From: Sphingomonas taxi
GTDB lineage: Bacteria; Pseudomonadota; Alphaproteobacteria; Sphingomonadales; Sphingomonadaceae
NCBI GenBank assembly: GCA_003243195.1
Contig: QFQI01000014.1
Span: 1-60,206 of the forward strand
DNA: 60,206 bases
Direction of reading: 5' to 3'
The notes below the pieces were generated by a model. That model had not been told where the DNA came from. It made no database searches and worked only from the letters and a program-made list of their open reading frames with translations. Positions 18,747 through 27,734 of the stretch are shown in pieces. Every line of letters starts with the position of its first letter. Within the stretch, counting starts at the first letter, position 1. A program made the position numbers and the translations under genes.

Positions 18747-19178
18747 TCAGCGCCCGAGCGCCAGCAGCGGCGAGTAATCGGTCATCGTCATGAAGACGCT
18801 GTCAATCCGCACCACCAGCCTGCCGTCCGCCTCGCTTGCAGCCGCCACCGCGCGCCACGCCGGGTCGGCCCCGAACGCCTGCCATGATCGGTCGCGCGCG
18901 GCGCGGCTGGGATAGGCGAGCACGTAGATGACGCGACCGTCGGGCTGCGTCGGCGAGGGCGGCTCGTTCCAATAGGCGACGTTGGTCATCCCGTGCCTGG
19001 CGAACAGCGCAAGCGTATGCTCGCGGAAGCGCGCGTTCAATGCGGCCAGCTTGCCGGGTGCGGGATAATAGGTGCGAAGCTCATAGGTCGCCGTGTGCGG
19101 GTCCAGCCGCGTCGGTGCGGCGGCGAGCGGTACGGTTGCCACGATAAGGGCGAGCAAGGCGAACAGGATCGAACGCAT
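18747..19178 (-). CDS. Secreted NIPSNAP-family protein (143 aa)
   Basis: Small ferredoxin-like alpha/beta barrel protein of unknown biochemical role. The ATG at 19178 follows CGGAGA and opens a signal peptide (MRSILFALLALIVATVPLAAA), so it acts outside the cytoplasm. The NIPSNAP core is recognisable from YELRTYYPAPGKLAALNARFREHT and the pair NVAYWNEP and VIYVLAYPSRAARDRSWQAF. It is divergent from the MetX-like hydrolase, across 127 bp. Substrate unknown. Confidence 0.85.
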   Translation of the reverse strand: MRSILFALLALIVATVPLAAAPTRLDPHTATYELRTYYPAPGKLAALNARFREHTLALFARHGMTNVAYWNEPPSPTQPDGRVIYVLAYPSRAARDRSWQAFGADPAWRAVAAASEADGRLVVRIDSVFMTMTDYSPLLALGR

Positions 19179-19305
19179 CGGCGGTCTCCGGGCGCGGGTT
19201 CGCGCCGGCATGGCGCGTGTGCGATCACGGGCGGATGCGCAACCGCGGTCCGACGGACCGTCGAACCCACTTGGCGAGAAACCGGATCACGCGCAGGGTG
19301 AGTCC

Positions 19306-20406
19306 ATGCTGTCCGCGCTCCTTGCTCTGTTTCTTCAATTCGCCCCCGCGCCAGCGCCGCCGCTCGCCGCCGCCGCCACCATGCCGGAGGTTGCCGCGTC
19401 GCGTTGGGGCGCACGCGACGCGCAGTTCATCGTTCGCGACTTTCGTTTCCGCTCCGGAGAGTCGCTGCCGGCGTTGCGCATCCATTACACCACGCTCGGC
19501 ACCCCGCATCGCGACGCGAGTGGCACGATCGACAATGCCGTGATGATCCTGCACGGCACCGGCGGCACGGGACGCCAGTTCCTGGCGTCGTCCTTCGCCG
19601 ACGAGCTGTACGGGCCGGGGCAGCCGCTCGATCTTCGCCACTACTGGATCATCCTTCCCGACGGCATCGGGCATGGCGGGTCGTCGAAGCCTTCCGACGG
19701 GCTGGGGATGCGTTTTCCCGCCTATGATTATGACGACATGGTCGAGGCGCAATACCGGCTGTTGAAGGACGGGCTGGGCATTCGCCACATGCGGCTCATC
19801 ATGGGCACGTCGATGGGCTGCATGCACAGCTTCCTGTGGGGCGAAGCGCATCCCGATTTCGTGCGCGCGCTGATGCCGCTCGCCTGCGAGCCGGTGGAGA
19901 TCGCCGGGCTGAACCGCATGTGGCGGCAATTGGTGATCGACGGGATCAAGGCCGACCCGGCCTGGATGGGCGGCGCGTACCGGACGCAGCCGCTGGCGGG
20001 GCTGCGCACTGCCGCCAGCCTGCTGTTCGTGGCGGGTGGCGCGCCGCTCTACTACCAGGCGCACTATCCCACCCGCCCGGCCGCGACGGCGTTCGTCCGC
20101 CAGCGCATCGCCGCGTCGCTCGCGCAGATCGACGCCAACGACCTGCTGTATCAGGTCGATGCGTCGCGTACCTATGATCCATGGCCCCGGCTGGAGGCGA
20201 TCACGACGCCAGTCATGTGGATCAACTCCGCCGACGACTTCATCAATCCGCGCGGGCTTGATTATCCACGTCGCGCGGTCGCGCGCATGCGGAACGCGCG
20301 GTTTCGCCTGATCCCCGAGAGCGTCGACACCAGGGGCCACGGGACGCACACCGCGGCGCGTTTCTGGAAACGTGATCTGGTCGCGTTGCTGCGGCGGACC
20401 CGATAG
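19306..20406 (+). CDS. Alpha/beta hydrolase of the homoserine O-acetyltransferase (MetX)-like family (366 aa)
   Basis: Alpha/beta hydrolase fold enzyme. The ATG at 19306 starts a signal-like N-terminus (LSALLALFLQFAPAPAPPLAAAAT), which true cytoplasmic MetX does not have, so this is more likely a secreted hydrolase than a methionine-biosynthesis enzyme. Catalytic residues are visible: Ser in GTSMGCMHS (near residue 169), Asp in INSADDFINP and His in DTRGHGTHTAA. FRSGESLPALRIHYTTLGTP near residue 45 is the conserved N-terminal strand pair of MetX-like proteins. Confidence 0.88.
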   Translation: MLSALLALFLQFAPAPAPPLAAAATMPEVAASRWGARDAQFIVRDFRFRSGESLPALRIHYTTLGTPHRDASGTIDNAVMILHGTGGTGRQFLASSFADELYGPGQPLDLRHYWIILPDGIGHGGSSKPSDGLGMRFPAYDYDDMVEAQYRLLKDGLGIRHMRLIMGTSMGCMHSFLWGEAHPDFVRALMPLACEPVEIAGLNRMWRQLVIDGIKADPAWMGGAYRTQPLAGLRTAASLLFVAGGAPLYYQAHYPTRPAATAFVRQRIAASLAQIDANDLLYQVDASRTYDPWPRLEAITTPVMWINSADDFINPRGLDYPRRAVARMRNARFRLIPESVDTRGHGTHTAARFWKRDLVALLRRTR

Positions 20407-20421
20407 CCGTACGCACCCACG

Positions 20422-21084
20422 GTGGCCAAGCGACGAACGACACCTGCCCGCCGGCGATCGACGCGGCGGCGCGCAACGGGCGGCGGCCTGTCGCGGCACT
20501 GGCTGCTGCTGCTCGGGGTGGTCGCGTCCATCATCATCGTGACGGGGATCGTGGAACGCTTCGGAACGTCGCCGCCCAATGTGTCGCGGCCGATGACGAT
20601 GGCGCAGGCGCGCGCGTCGAATGCCGCCGTTCCTCTCCAGCGCTACCGACGCCTCCGCGCCGCGCGCTTCCACTTCCGCGGCGGACCGGCCGCCCGTGCG
20701 CAGGCGGTCGAGTGCCTTGCCACGGCCGCGCTCTACGAGGCCGGCGACGATCGCCGCGGACAGGCCGCGGTGATGCAGGTCGTCCTCAATCGCATGCGCG
20801 CACCGGGCTTTCCACGGACGATCTGCGGCATCGTCTACCAGGGCGCGTCGCGGACAACAGGCTGCCAGTTCTCCTTCACCTGCGACCGGTCGCTGCAACG
20901 GCGGCCGATCCGCACCGGCTGGAAAGCCGCCCGACGGATCGCCCGTCGCGCGCTGGCGGGGCATGTCGTCGCCGACGTCGGTCGCGCCACCCATTACCAC
21001 GCCGACTGGATCGTACCCTATTGGCGCGACACGCTGGTCAAGGTCGCGCGCGTCGGGTCGCACCTGTTCTATCAGCGAGGTTGA
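20422..21084 (+). CDS. SleB-type cell wall hydrolase with N-terminal anchor (220 aa)
   Basis: Peptidoglycan-cleaving enzyme of the SleB/CwlJ Hydrolase_2 family. It begins with GTG at 20422, 15 bp after the upstream hydrolase. An arginine-rich cytoplasmic tail is followed by one membrane helix (about residues 25-44), which would hold the catalytic domain in the periplasm. The hydrolase domain runs from about residue 93: CLATAALYEAGDDRRGQAAVMQ contains the catalytic Glu, then CGIVYQGA, CQFSFTCD, and the closing ATHYHADWIVPYW and RVGSHLFY motifs. Typical of alphaproteobacterial wall hydrolases. Confidence 0.9.
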   Translation: MAKRRTTPARRRSTRRRATGGGLSRHWLLLLGVVASIIIVTGIVERFGTSPPNVSRPMTMAQARASNAAVPLQRYRRLRAARFHFRGGPAARAQAVECLATAALYEAGDDRRGQAAVMQVVLNRMRAPGFPRTICGIVYQGASRTTGCQFSFTCDRSLQRRPIRTGWKAARRIARRALAGHVVADVGRATHYHADWIVPYWRDTLVKVARVGSHLFYQRG

Positions 21085-21135
21085 ACGGATCGACATCGCG
21101 CCGGTGCAAGACGGTCGAACGCCTGCTAGGGCGCG

Positions 21136-23925
21136 ATGTCCCAAGCGAGATATGCCGTGCCCGCCCCGATCACCGACCTTGCCAGCTTCTTCGACGTGTC
21201 TCCCCATCCCTGCCTGGCGGTCGATCGCGAGTTGACCGTCGTCGCGGCCAATCGCGCGTATCTGGCGCTCGTCGGGCGGGATTTGACCGATATCGACGGC
21301 CGCGAGGTCGGAACCGTCTTCCCCGCCGACCCGGCGACGCGCGCGCAGGTGACGGACTCGATCCGGCGCGTGCTGAGCACCGGCCGACCGGATACGGTGG
21401 CGGTGCCGCGCTTCGGCCCGGCGGAGGAAGCGGCGCAGGGCGGATCGGCACGGCGCCACTGGAGCGTGACGCACGTTCCGGTGTTCGATCGGACCGGCCA
21501 GGTCACCCACGTCCTTCAGCAACCGGCGCAGGTGACGACGCCGGCCGCCCCCGCCACGCTGGCCGCGCTGACCGGCGAGCGCGAGGAACTCGCGCGGCTG
21601 TTCGATCAGGCGCCGAGCTTCATGGCGATGCTGGTCGGTCCCGATCACCGCTTCGTCTTCGCAAACCCCGAATATATGAAGGTGGTCGGGCACCGCCCGA
21701 TCGTAGGCCTGACGGTGGCCGACGCGCTCGGCGAGGCGGCCGAACAGGGCTATGTCGCGCTTCTCGACCGGGTGTACGCCAGCGGCGAAGCCTATCGCGC
21801 CGAGGGTGCCCGCTTCGACATCCAGGCCGAGCCCGATGGTCCGGTGGACGGGCGCTATCTCGATTTCGTCTACCAGCCGCTGCGCGACAATGCCGGGCGG
21901 GTCAGCGGCATCTTCGTCCAGGGGATCGACGTCACCGAGCGGACGCGCGCAGCCGCGGCGCTCGACGCGACCGAACGCCGCTATCGCTCGGTGCTGGAGG
22001 CGATCGACGTCGGCTTCTGCATCATGGAGATGATCTTCGAGGATGACCGGCCGGTCGATTACCGCTTCATCGAGGTCAATACCGCGTTCGAGAACCAGAC
22101 CGGCCTGGTCGATGCGCCCGGCCGGACCGCACGGGAACTGGTCCCCGATCTCGAAAGCCACTGGTTCGAACGCTATGGCAGCGTCGCTTCCACCGGCGAG
22201 GCGATCCGGTTCGAGAACGGCTCGGAAGCGATGGGCCGCTGGTTCGACGTCCACGCGTTGCGCATCGGTCCGCCGGAATTGCGACGGGTGGCGGTGCTGT
22301 TCAACGACATCACGGCGCGCCGCCAGCTCGAGATCCAGTTGCGCAACCTCAACGCCGAACTCGAACAGCGGGTCGAGGAGCGCTCGGCGGCGCTGCGCCT
22401 GTACCAGAACATCGTCCAGTCGGATGAATCCCCGGTGGTGGCGTTCGACACCGACATGCGGATCACCGCCTTCAACCGCGCCCATCGCGAAGCGTACCGG
22501 CGCGCCTGCGGGGTCGAACAGCAGGTCGGCGACTCGCTGCTGGAGCGGATCGACCCCGAACAGGCGGAGGTGCTGCGCGGCTTCATGGCCCGCGCGCTGG
22601 CCGGCGAAAGCTTCATCGTTCGCCAACCCGGCGATCCGGCGCGCGACACGCCACCCTGGCAGGTGGCGTACAATCCACTGCGCAAGGAGGACGGCACGAT
22701 CGTCGGCGGCTTCCACCACGCGCTCGACATCAGCTCGGAACTGAAGGCGCAGGCCGACCTCGAGAAGACGCAGGACGCGCTGCGTCAGGCGCAGAAGATG
22801 GAGGCGGTCGGGCAACTGACCGGCGGGCTGGCGCACGACTTCAACAATCTGCTCACCGGCATGATGGGAAATCTGGAGCTGCTCCAGAACCGTCTGGCGC
22901 GCGGGCGAGTGGAAGACCTCGAACGCTTCATCCTCGCCGCGCTGGGGGCCGGGCGGCGTGCCGCCTCGCTGACCCAGCGACTGCTCGCCTTCTCGCGGCG
23001 GCAGACGCTCGATCCCCGGCCGACCGACGTCAACCGGCTGATCGCCGGCATGGAGGAGTTGCTGCGCCGGACGATGGGGCCATCGAACGAGATCGAGGTG
23101 GTCGGCGCCGAAGGGCTGTGGGCCGCGAACATCGACGCCGGGCAGCTGGAGAATGCGCTGCTCAACCTGTGCATCAACGCGCGCGACGCCATGCCCGGCG
23201 GCGGGCGGCTGACGATCGAGACCGCGAACAAATGGTTCGACGAGCGCGCGGCCGGGGAACGCGACCTGCCCCCGGGGCCGTATCTGGCGATCTGCGTCAC
23301 CGATACCGGCACCGGCATGACGGAGGAGACGATCGGGCGGGCGTTCGAGCCGTTCTTCACCACCAAGCCGCTCGGCGAAGGCACCGGGCTGGGTCTGTCG
23401 ATGATCTACGGCTTCGCACGCCAGTCCAACGGGCAGGTTCGCATCCGTTCGGAACTCGGCGTCGGCACCACCATCTGCATCTACCTGCCCCGCTTCGTCG
23501 GAGACGCACCGCCGCCCGACCAGGAGCCGGCCGTCACCGGCGCGCCCGCCGCATCGAGCGGAACGGTGCTGGTCGTGGATGACGAGGCGACGATCCGCGA
23601 CCTGATCGACGAGGTGCTGGACGAGTGCGGCTATACGGTCATCGGCGCCGCAGACGGCGCTTCGGGCCTGAAGATACTCCAGTCCGGCGCGCGCATCGAC
23701 CTGCTTGTCACCGACGTCGGCCTTCCCGGTGGCCTGAACGGCCGCCAGGTCGCCGACGCCGCACGCGCGCTACGCCCCGGGCTGAAGGTGCTGTTCATCA
23801 CCGGCTATGCCGAGAAGGCAGCGTTCGGGAACGGTCATCTGGAGCCGGGCATGCAACTGCTGACCAAGCCGTTCACGATGGAAGCGCTGTCGGCGAAGGT
23901 GGCGGACGTGATGAAGGAGCGGTGA
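21136..23925 (+). CDS. Soluble hybrid histidine kinase with four PAS domains and one receiver (929 aa)
   Basis: Cytoplasmic sensor kinase. The ATG at 21136 follows TAGGG. PAS-type domains occupy about residues 12-135, 150-270, 275-400 and 420-530, with a coiled-coil linker (RQLEIQLRNLNAELEQRVEE) between the third and fourth. The phosphoacceptor is His567 in GGLAHDFNN; the ATPase domain shows NARDAMPGG, DTGTGM and GEGTGLGLSMIYG. The C-terminal receiver keeps its Asp (Asp860, LLVTDVGLPG) and the Lys of LLTKPFTM. The kinase core is very similar to that of the upstream hybrid kinase. A broken response-regulator gene lies directly downstream, convergent. Confidence 0.93.
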   Translation: MSQARYAVPAPITDLASFFDVSPHPCLAVDRELTVVAANRAYLALVGRDLTDIDGREVGTVFPADPATRAQVTDSIRRVLSTGRPDTVAVPRFGPAEEAAQGGSARRHWSVTHVPVFDRTGQVTHVLQQPAQVTTPAAPATLAALTGEREELARLFDQAPSFMAMLVGPDHRFVFANPEYMKVVGHRPIVGLTVADALGEAAEQGYVALLDRVYASGEAYRAEGARFDIQAEPDGPVDGRYLDFVYQPLRDNAGRVSGIFVQGIDVTERTRAAAALDATERRYRSVLEAIDVGFCIMEMIFEDDRPVDYRFIEVNTAFENQTGLVDAPGRTARELVPDLESHWFERYGSVASTGEAIRFENGSEAMGRWFDVHALRIGPPELRRVAVLFNDITARRQLEIQLRNLNAELEQRVEERSAALRLYQNIVQSDESPVVAFDTDMRITAFNRAHREAYRRACGVEQQVGDSLLERIDPEQAEVLRGFMARALAGESFIVRQPGDPARDTPPWQVAYNPLRKEDGTIVGGFHHALDISSELKAQADLEKTQDALRQAQKMEAVGQLTGGLAHDFNNLLTGMMGNLELLQNRLARGRVEDLERFILAALGAGRRAASLTQRLLAFSRRQTLDPRPTDVNRLIAGMEELLRRTMGPSNEIEVVGAEGLWAANIDAGQLENALLNLCINARDAMPGGGRLTIETANKWFDERAAGERDLPPGPYLAICVTDTGTGMTEETIGRAFEPFFTTKPLGEGTGLGLSMIYGFARQSNGQVRIRSELGVGTTICIYLPRFVGDAPPPDQEPAVTGAPAASSGTVLVVDDEATIRDLIDEVLDECGYTVIGAADGASGLKILQSGARIDLLVTDVGLPGGLNGRQVADAARALRPGLKVLFITGYAEKAAFGNGHLEPGMQLLTKPFTMEALSAKVADVMKER

Positions 23926-23969
23926 CGGCCGCCCGCGACGGGCCGCATCGTGCCGCGACAGGAGGGCGA

Positions 23970-24357
23970 TCACCCGACCAGTCGATATCCGGTCCCCTGT
24001 TCATTCGCGATCAGGCTCCCGACGGCACGGGGCGCTTCCAGTTTCTGGCGGAGGTTGCGTATCACGATGCGGAGATATTCGATCCGGGGGATCGTGCCCG
24101 CCCCAGACGCGCTGCAGGATCAGCTTGTGCGGGACGACCCGGCCGGCATGTCCGGCGAGTAGCGACAGCACGTCATATTCCTTCCTGTTCATATGGACCT
24201 CTGCTCCGCCCCGCTCGACGCGATGCGCCGACAGGTCGACCGTCACCTCCCCTGCCCGGATCAGCCCGACGCCCTCTGCTTCCCCGCGACGCAACGCGAC
24301 CCGGAGGCGCGCGAGCAGTTCCTCGCTGTCGAACGGCTTGTTGAGATAATCGGACGC
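23970..24357 (-). pseudogene. OmpR/KdpE-type response regulator, N-terminally truncated and frameshifted
   Basis: Reading leftward, ASDYLNKPFDSEELLARLRV (24357 downward) is the last part of a receiver domain with its conserved Lys-Pro. It runs into a winged-helix DNA-binding domain (VDLSAHRVERGG, LTRKEYD-like NRKEYDVLSLL, LILQRVWG). Near the five-G run at 24086-24090 the frame changes: the next frame continues RIEYLRIVIRNLRQKLEA and ANEQGTGYRLVG, stopping at 23970-23972. Upstream of 24357 a TGA stop sits immediately in frame and the first ~90 receiver residues, including the phosphorylated Asp, are absent. KdpE-like in its C-terminal half. Almost certainly non-functional. Confidence 0.8.
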
Positions 24358-24436
24358 TCAACCATGCCACCTTCAAAGATGAATAGCGCATTTCCGGTTC
24401 TGACTGTTGCCGGGCGTCATCCCCGAGGCTAGGCGC

Positions 24437-24451
24437 TGCGAACGGTTCGCA
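24437..24451. promoter_or_regulatory. Candidate Fur box
   Basis: TGCGAACGGTTCGCA is a perfect 15-bp palindrome around a central G and is followed by TTAGCA. The pattern resembles alphaproteobacterial Fur sites (TGCGAATxATTCGCA type). It lies about 105 bp upstream of the siderophore-receptor start, the expected place for iron control. Confidence 0.55.
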
Positions 24452-24557
24452 TTAGCACGCATCCTCTTTCGCTGCATCGGAGGGCTAACCGATCGGTCCG
24501 CGAGGACACGGTCGCCACTTGCGGCTTGATGGTCGGCACGTGCTTCGCGCGAAGGAA

Positions 24558-26654
24558 ATGGGGGCGATCGTCTTGAACTTGAAGAAGCTACTCCTCGCGA
24601 CATCGGCGCTGTCGGTCGCATCGGCAAACGCGCAGCAGGCCTTGGCCACGCCACAGGACCGGATCGAGGCCGCGTCGAATTCGGGCAAGAAGGATCTGCC
24701 GGACGACGTTGTCGTGACCGCGACCGGATATGAGCTGAACGTCCGCGAGGCGCCCGCCACGATCTCGATCATCACCGAAAAGGAGATTCGGCAACGCTCC
24801 TATACCGACATCACCGATGTGCTGGTGAACGTACCGGGTGTCCACATCCAGGGCGGCGGTGTCGAGCAGTCGATCATGATCCGCGGCACGAGTTCCGACT
24901 ACACGCTGTTCCTGATCGACGGAAAGCGCGTGCAGGACAATCAGGCGTTCGGCCTGAACGGCGCGCAGGCGGGTACGCCGATCAACTTCCTGCCGCCGCT
25001 CGACACGATCGAGCGGATCGAGGTCATCCGCGGTCCCGCCTCGTCGCTGTACGGCTCCGACGCGATCGGCGGCGTCATCAACATCATTACCAAGAAGGTG
25101 CTGAACGACTTCGGTGGCAGCGTGACCGCCGAATATATCGCGGCCGGGCCGGGGAATGACGTCACGAAGGACGGGTTCAACGGCAGCTTCGCGCTGAACG
25201 TGCCGATCCTACGGGATCGTCTCTCGCTCCAGGTCACCGGCGGGCTACGCCTGCAACAGGAAGCGGACTTCGTCGGCGGGAGCGACTCCGCGGCGGCCGA
25301 TCCGGATTTCGAGCGCCGCAACATCGCCGGCAAGCTCGGGTTCCGACTGGACGATGCCAATACCTTCACCGCGGGCATCGGCCACACGATCCAGGAACGC
25401 ACCGCCAATCCGGGCCGCAGCCTCGCCCCGACCGCGGCGCGCACCTACAGCAAGACGCTGCGCGACAATTACTTCCTGACTCACGAGGGCAAGTACGGTG
25501 CCATCGCCTGGAACAGCTACGTCACGTACGACACCTCGACGAACCCGACCCGCATCAACGCGACGACGGGGAACGGCATCGACTTCGACACGCTGGTCGC
25601 CAACAGCCAGATCGCGGCGGCCGTCGCGAACCACAAGATCGTCGGCGGCGTGAACTACTTCCACGAGAAGTTGCAGGACGGCGCCACCAACGGCCTGAAC
25701 CTTCCCGGGTTCGTGGTGCCCACCGACATCGTCACCATGGACCGGAAGCAATATGCCGGGTTCCTCGAGGACAATTGGGAGATCGTGGACGATCTCTCGC
25801 TGCTGCTCAGCGGACGTGTCGATCACAGCGAGACGTTCGGCACACGGTTCAGCCCGAAAGCCTACGCCGTCCTCAACCTGACCGACACGCTCACGGTGAA
25901 GGGCGGCGTCACGCGGGGCTACAAGGTGCCCAGCCTGCGCATGGCCGCGACCGATTTCGGATCGACGTCGATGGGGGGCGTCATCATCGGCAATCCCGAC
26001 CTGAAGCCCGAGATCACGACGAACTACGAGGTCGCCGCTGCGTATGTGAACCCCGGCCTGGGACTGTCGACCAGCCTCACCGCCTACAAGAGCGACTTCA
26101 AGGACAAGCTGCTGCGGACCGGCCGGATCTGCGCGCAGAACGTCGTGTGCGAATATATGGGCACCACCTATCCCGCGCATCAATTCGGCTACACCTCCTA
26201 TGTCAACGTCGACACCGCGGAGCTGAAGGGTGTCGAATGGACGGTCGACTGGAAGGTGCTGCGCGCGCTGCGTTACCGCCACAGCTATACCTATGCGCAG
26301 ACCGAACAGACCTCCGGCGCGAACGCGGGCAAGCCGCTGAATGACATCCCGGAGCATATGTTCAACGCGTCGCTCGACTGGAATCCCACCCGCGCGCTGC
26401 GTTTCTGGGGGCAGCTCAACTATCGCGGCGAGACGTCGGGCCGCACGGTCAATGCGAGCGGTTCCGCCACCAACGACTTCCGCTACCCGCCCTACACCTT
26501 CTACAATCTCGGCGTCGGCTACGACGTGACGCGGCGGATCATCCTGAACGCGGGCGTCTACAACCTCACGAACAAGCAGGTCACGCCGGAGGACGGCTTC
26601 GCCTACGTGCTCGACGGTCGCCGCTTCAGCGTGTCGGCGAACCTCAGGTTTTGA
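24558..26654 (+). CDS. TonB-dependent siderophore receptor, FepA/CirA-like (698 aa)
   Basis: Outer-membrane receptor for a ferric siderophore. The ATG at 24558 is the first ATG in frame; a TTG at 24573 is a possible alternative. The signal region LNLKKLLLATSALSVASANAQQ is followed by the TonB box DDVVVTATG. The plug is typical of catecholate receptors (ISIITEKEIRQRSYTDITDVL, IMIRGTSSDYTLFLIDGKRV, IERIEVIRGPASSLYGSDAIGG). The barrel ends FSVSANLRF. A Fur-box-like palindrome lies upstream, and a siderophore-binding protein gene follows 46 bp downstream, so both probably belong to one iron-regulated unit. Confidence 0.93.
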   Translation: MGAIVLNLKKLLLATSALSVASANAQQALATPQDRIEAASNSGKKDLPDDVVVTATGYELNVREAPATISIITEKEIRQRSYTDITDVLVNVPGVHIQGGGVEQSIMIRGTSSDYTLFLIDGKRVQDNQAFGLNGAQAGTPINFLPPLDTIERIEVIRGPASSLYGSDAIGGVINIITKKVLNDFGGSVTAEYIAAGPGNDVTKDGFNGSFALNVPILRDRLSLQVTGGLRLQQEADFVGGSDSAAADPDFERRNIAGKLGFRLDDANTFTAGIGHTIQERTANPGRSLAPTAARTYSKTLRDNYFLTHEGKYGAIAWNSYVTYDTSTNPTRINATTGNGIDFDTLVANSQIAAAVANHKIVGGVNYFHEKLQDGATNGLNLPGFVVPTDIVTMDRKQYAGFLEDNWEIVDDLSLLLSGRVDHSETFGTRFSPKAYAVLNLTDTLTVKGGVTRGYKVPSLRMAATDFGSTSMGGVIIGNPDLKPEITTNYEVAAAYVNPGLGLSTSLTAYKSDFKDKLLRTGRICAQNVVCEYMGTTYPAHQFGYTSYVNVDTAELKGVEWTVDWKVLRALRYRHSYTYAQTEQTSGANAGKPLNDIPEHMFNASLDWNPTRALRFWGQLNYRGETSGRTVNASGSATNDFRYPPYTFYNLGVGYDVTRRIILNAGVYNLTNKQVTPEDGFAYVLDGRRFSVSANLRF

Positions 26655-26700
26655 TCGACACGTGACCCGCGACATCATCACATCGGAAGGCCGCATCCCT

Positions 26701-27699
26701 ATGAATCGCACCGGATTGACCGCGCGCGCCGCCGTGGCGCTGGCGCTTGCTGTCGTCGGGCTACCCGCTTCGGTCATGGCCGGGGACGTCGTCGTCGCTC
26801 ACGCCAAAGGGGAGACGGTGCTGAAGGAGGCACCGCGCAAGGTGGCTGTGTTCGATCTCGCCACACTCGACAACCTCAGCGCGCTGGGCGTCGACGCGGT
26901 GGCAGGGGTTCCCAAAGGGGCGGATGGCCAGGGCAACTTTCCCCCGTACCTCGCCCGCTATGCGGATGCGCGCTACCGCAACGTGGGAACGCTGTTCGAA
27001 CCGGACGACATGGCGCTCCATGCGCTCAAGCCCGACCTCATCATCGTCGGCGGGCGGTCGGCCGGCAGATATGACGGTCTGACAGCGATCGCGCCGACCA
27101 TCGACCTGTCCCCGTCCGGCGAGGGGCTGGCGCATGCCGCGATCACGAACACCCGCAAGCTGGGCGAGATCTTCGGCGTCACCGACCGGGCCGAGCAGCG
27201 CATCGCCGGTTTCGAGGCGCAACTCGCCAGCCTGCACGCCAAAGCGGCGAAGGCGGGAACCGGCTTGGTGCTGTTCGTGGCTGGCACGGGCGCAATGGTC
27301 CACGCCCCCGGCGACCGCTTCGGCACGGCCTATGACTTCATCGGGATACGCCCGTCGGTGGCGCCGGTCGCACCGGCGGCCTCCGGTCGCCGCCCGGCGG
27401 CCGGCTCTCCCGAAGCGGGCGTCGCGGCGCGGAAGCGCGAGGCAGCGCTCCGCGCCGCGCTGGCGACCGATCCGACCTGGCTCATCGTCCTGGACCGCGC
27501 GGCGGCGACCGGCAGTCCGCCCGCCCCCATCGCACAAAGGCTTGCCGCCGATCCCGGTATCGCCGCCACCCGCGCGTGGCAGGCGGGACGGGTGATCTAC
27601 CTCGATCCGAAGATCTGGTATCTGGTCGGGGCGGGCATCGGGGGGCTGTCGAGGAGCGCCGCCGATACGCTCGCCGTGCTGGACGCGGCGCGCCCATAG
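26701..27699 (+). CDS. Periplasmic siderophore-binding protein, FatB/CeuE-like (332 aa)
   Basis: Soluble receptor of an ABC iron-siderophore importer. The ATG at 26701 is preceded by GGAAGG and gives a signal peptide (LTARAAVALALAVVGLPASVMA). The TroA/FatB fold is recognisable: PRKVAVFDLATLDNLSALGV at the N-lobe start, KPDLIIVGGRSAGRYDGL, then GTGLVLFVAGTGAMVHAPGDRFG near residue 190 and ARAWQAGRVIYLDPKIWYLVG at the end. It follows the siderophore receptor. No permease or ATPase gene is in the window, so it must use a transporter encoded elsewhere or be a remnant of a larger operon. Confidence 0.9.
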   Translation: MNRTGLTARAAVALALAVVGLPASVMAGDVVVAHAKGETVLKEAPRKVAVFDLATLDNLSALGVDAVAGVPKGADGQGNFPPYLARYADARYRNVGTLFEPDDMALHALKPDLIIVGGRSAGRYDGLTAIAPTIDLSPSGEGLAHAAITNTRKLGEIFGVTDRAEQRIAGFEAQLASLHAKAAKAGTGLVLFVAGTGAMVHAPGDRFGTAYDFIGIRPSVAPVAPAASGRRPAAGSPEAGVAARKREAALRAALATDPTWLIVLDRAAATGSPPAPIAQRLAADPGIAATRAWQAGRVIYLDPKIWYLVGAGIGGLSRSAADTLAVLDAARP

Positions 27700-27734
27700 T
27701 CCCCCGCGCGTCACGGCGGGCTTGGCAGGATCGC

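Noticed and set aside
19306..20406. Methionine-biosynthesis homoserine O-acetyltransferase
   Set aside because: A signal-like N-terminus and lack of met genes nearby argue for a secreted MetX-like hydrolase.
19225..22836. 1203-codon minus-strand frame
   Set aside because: It lies opposite three well-supported plus-strand genes; composition is typical of an antisense shadow.
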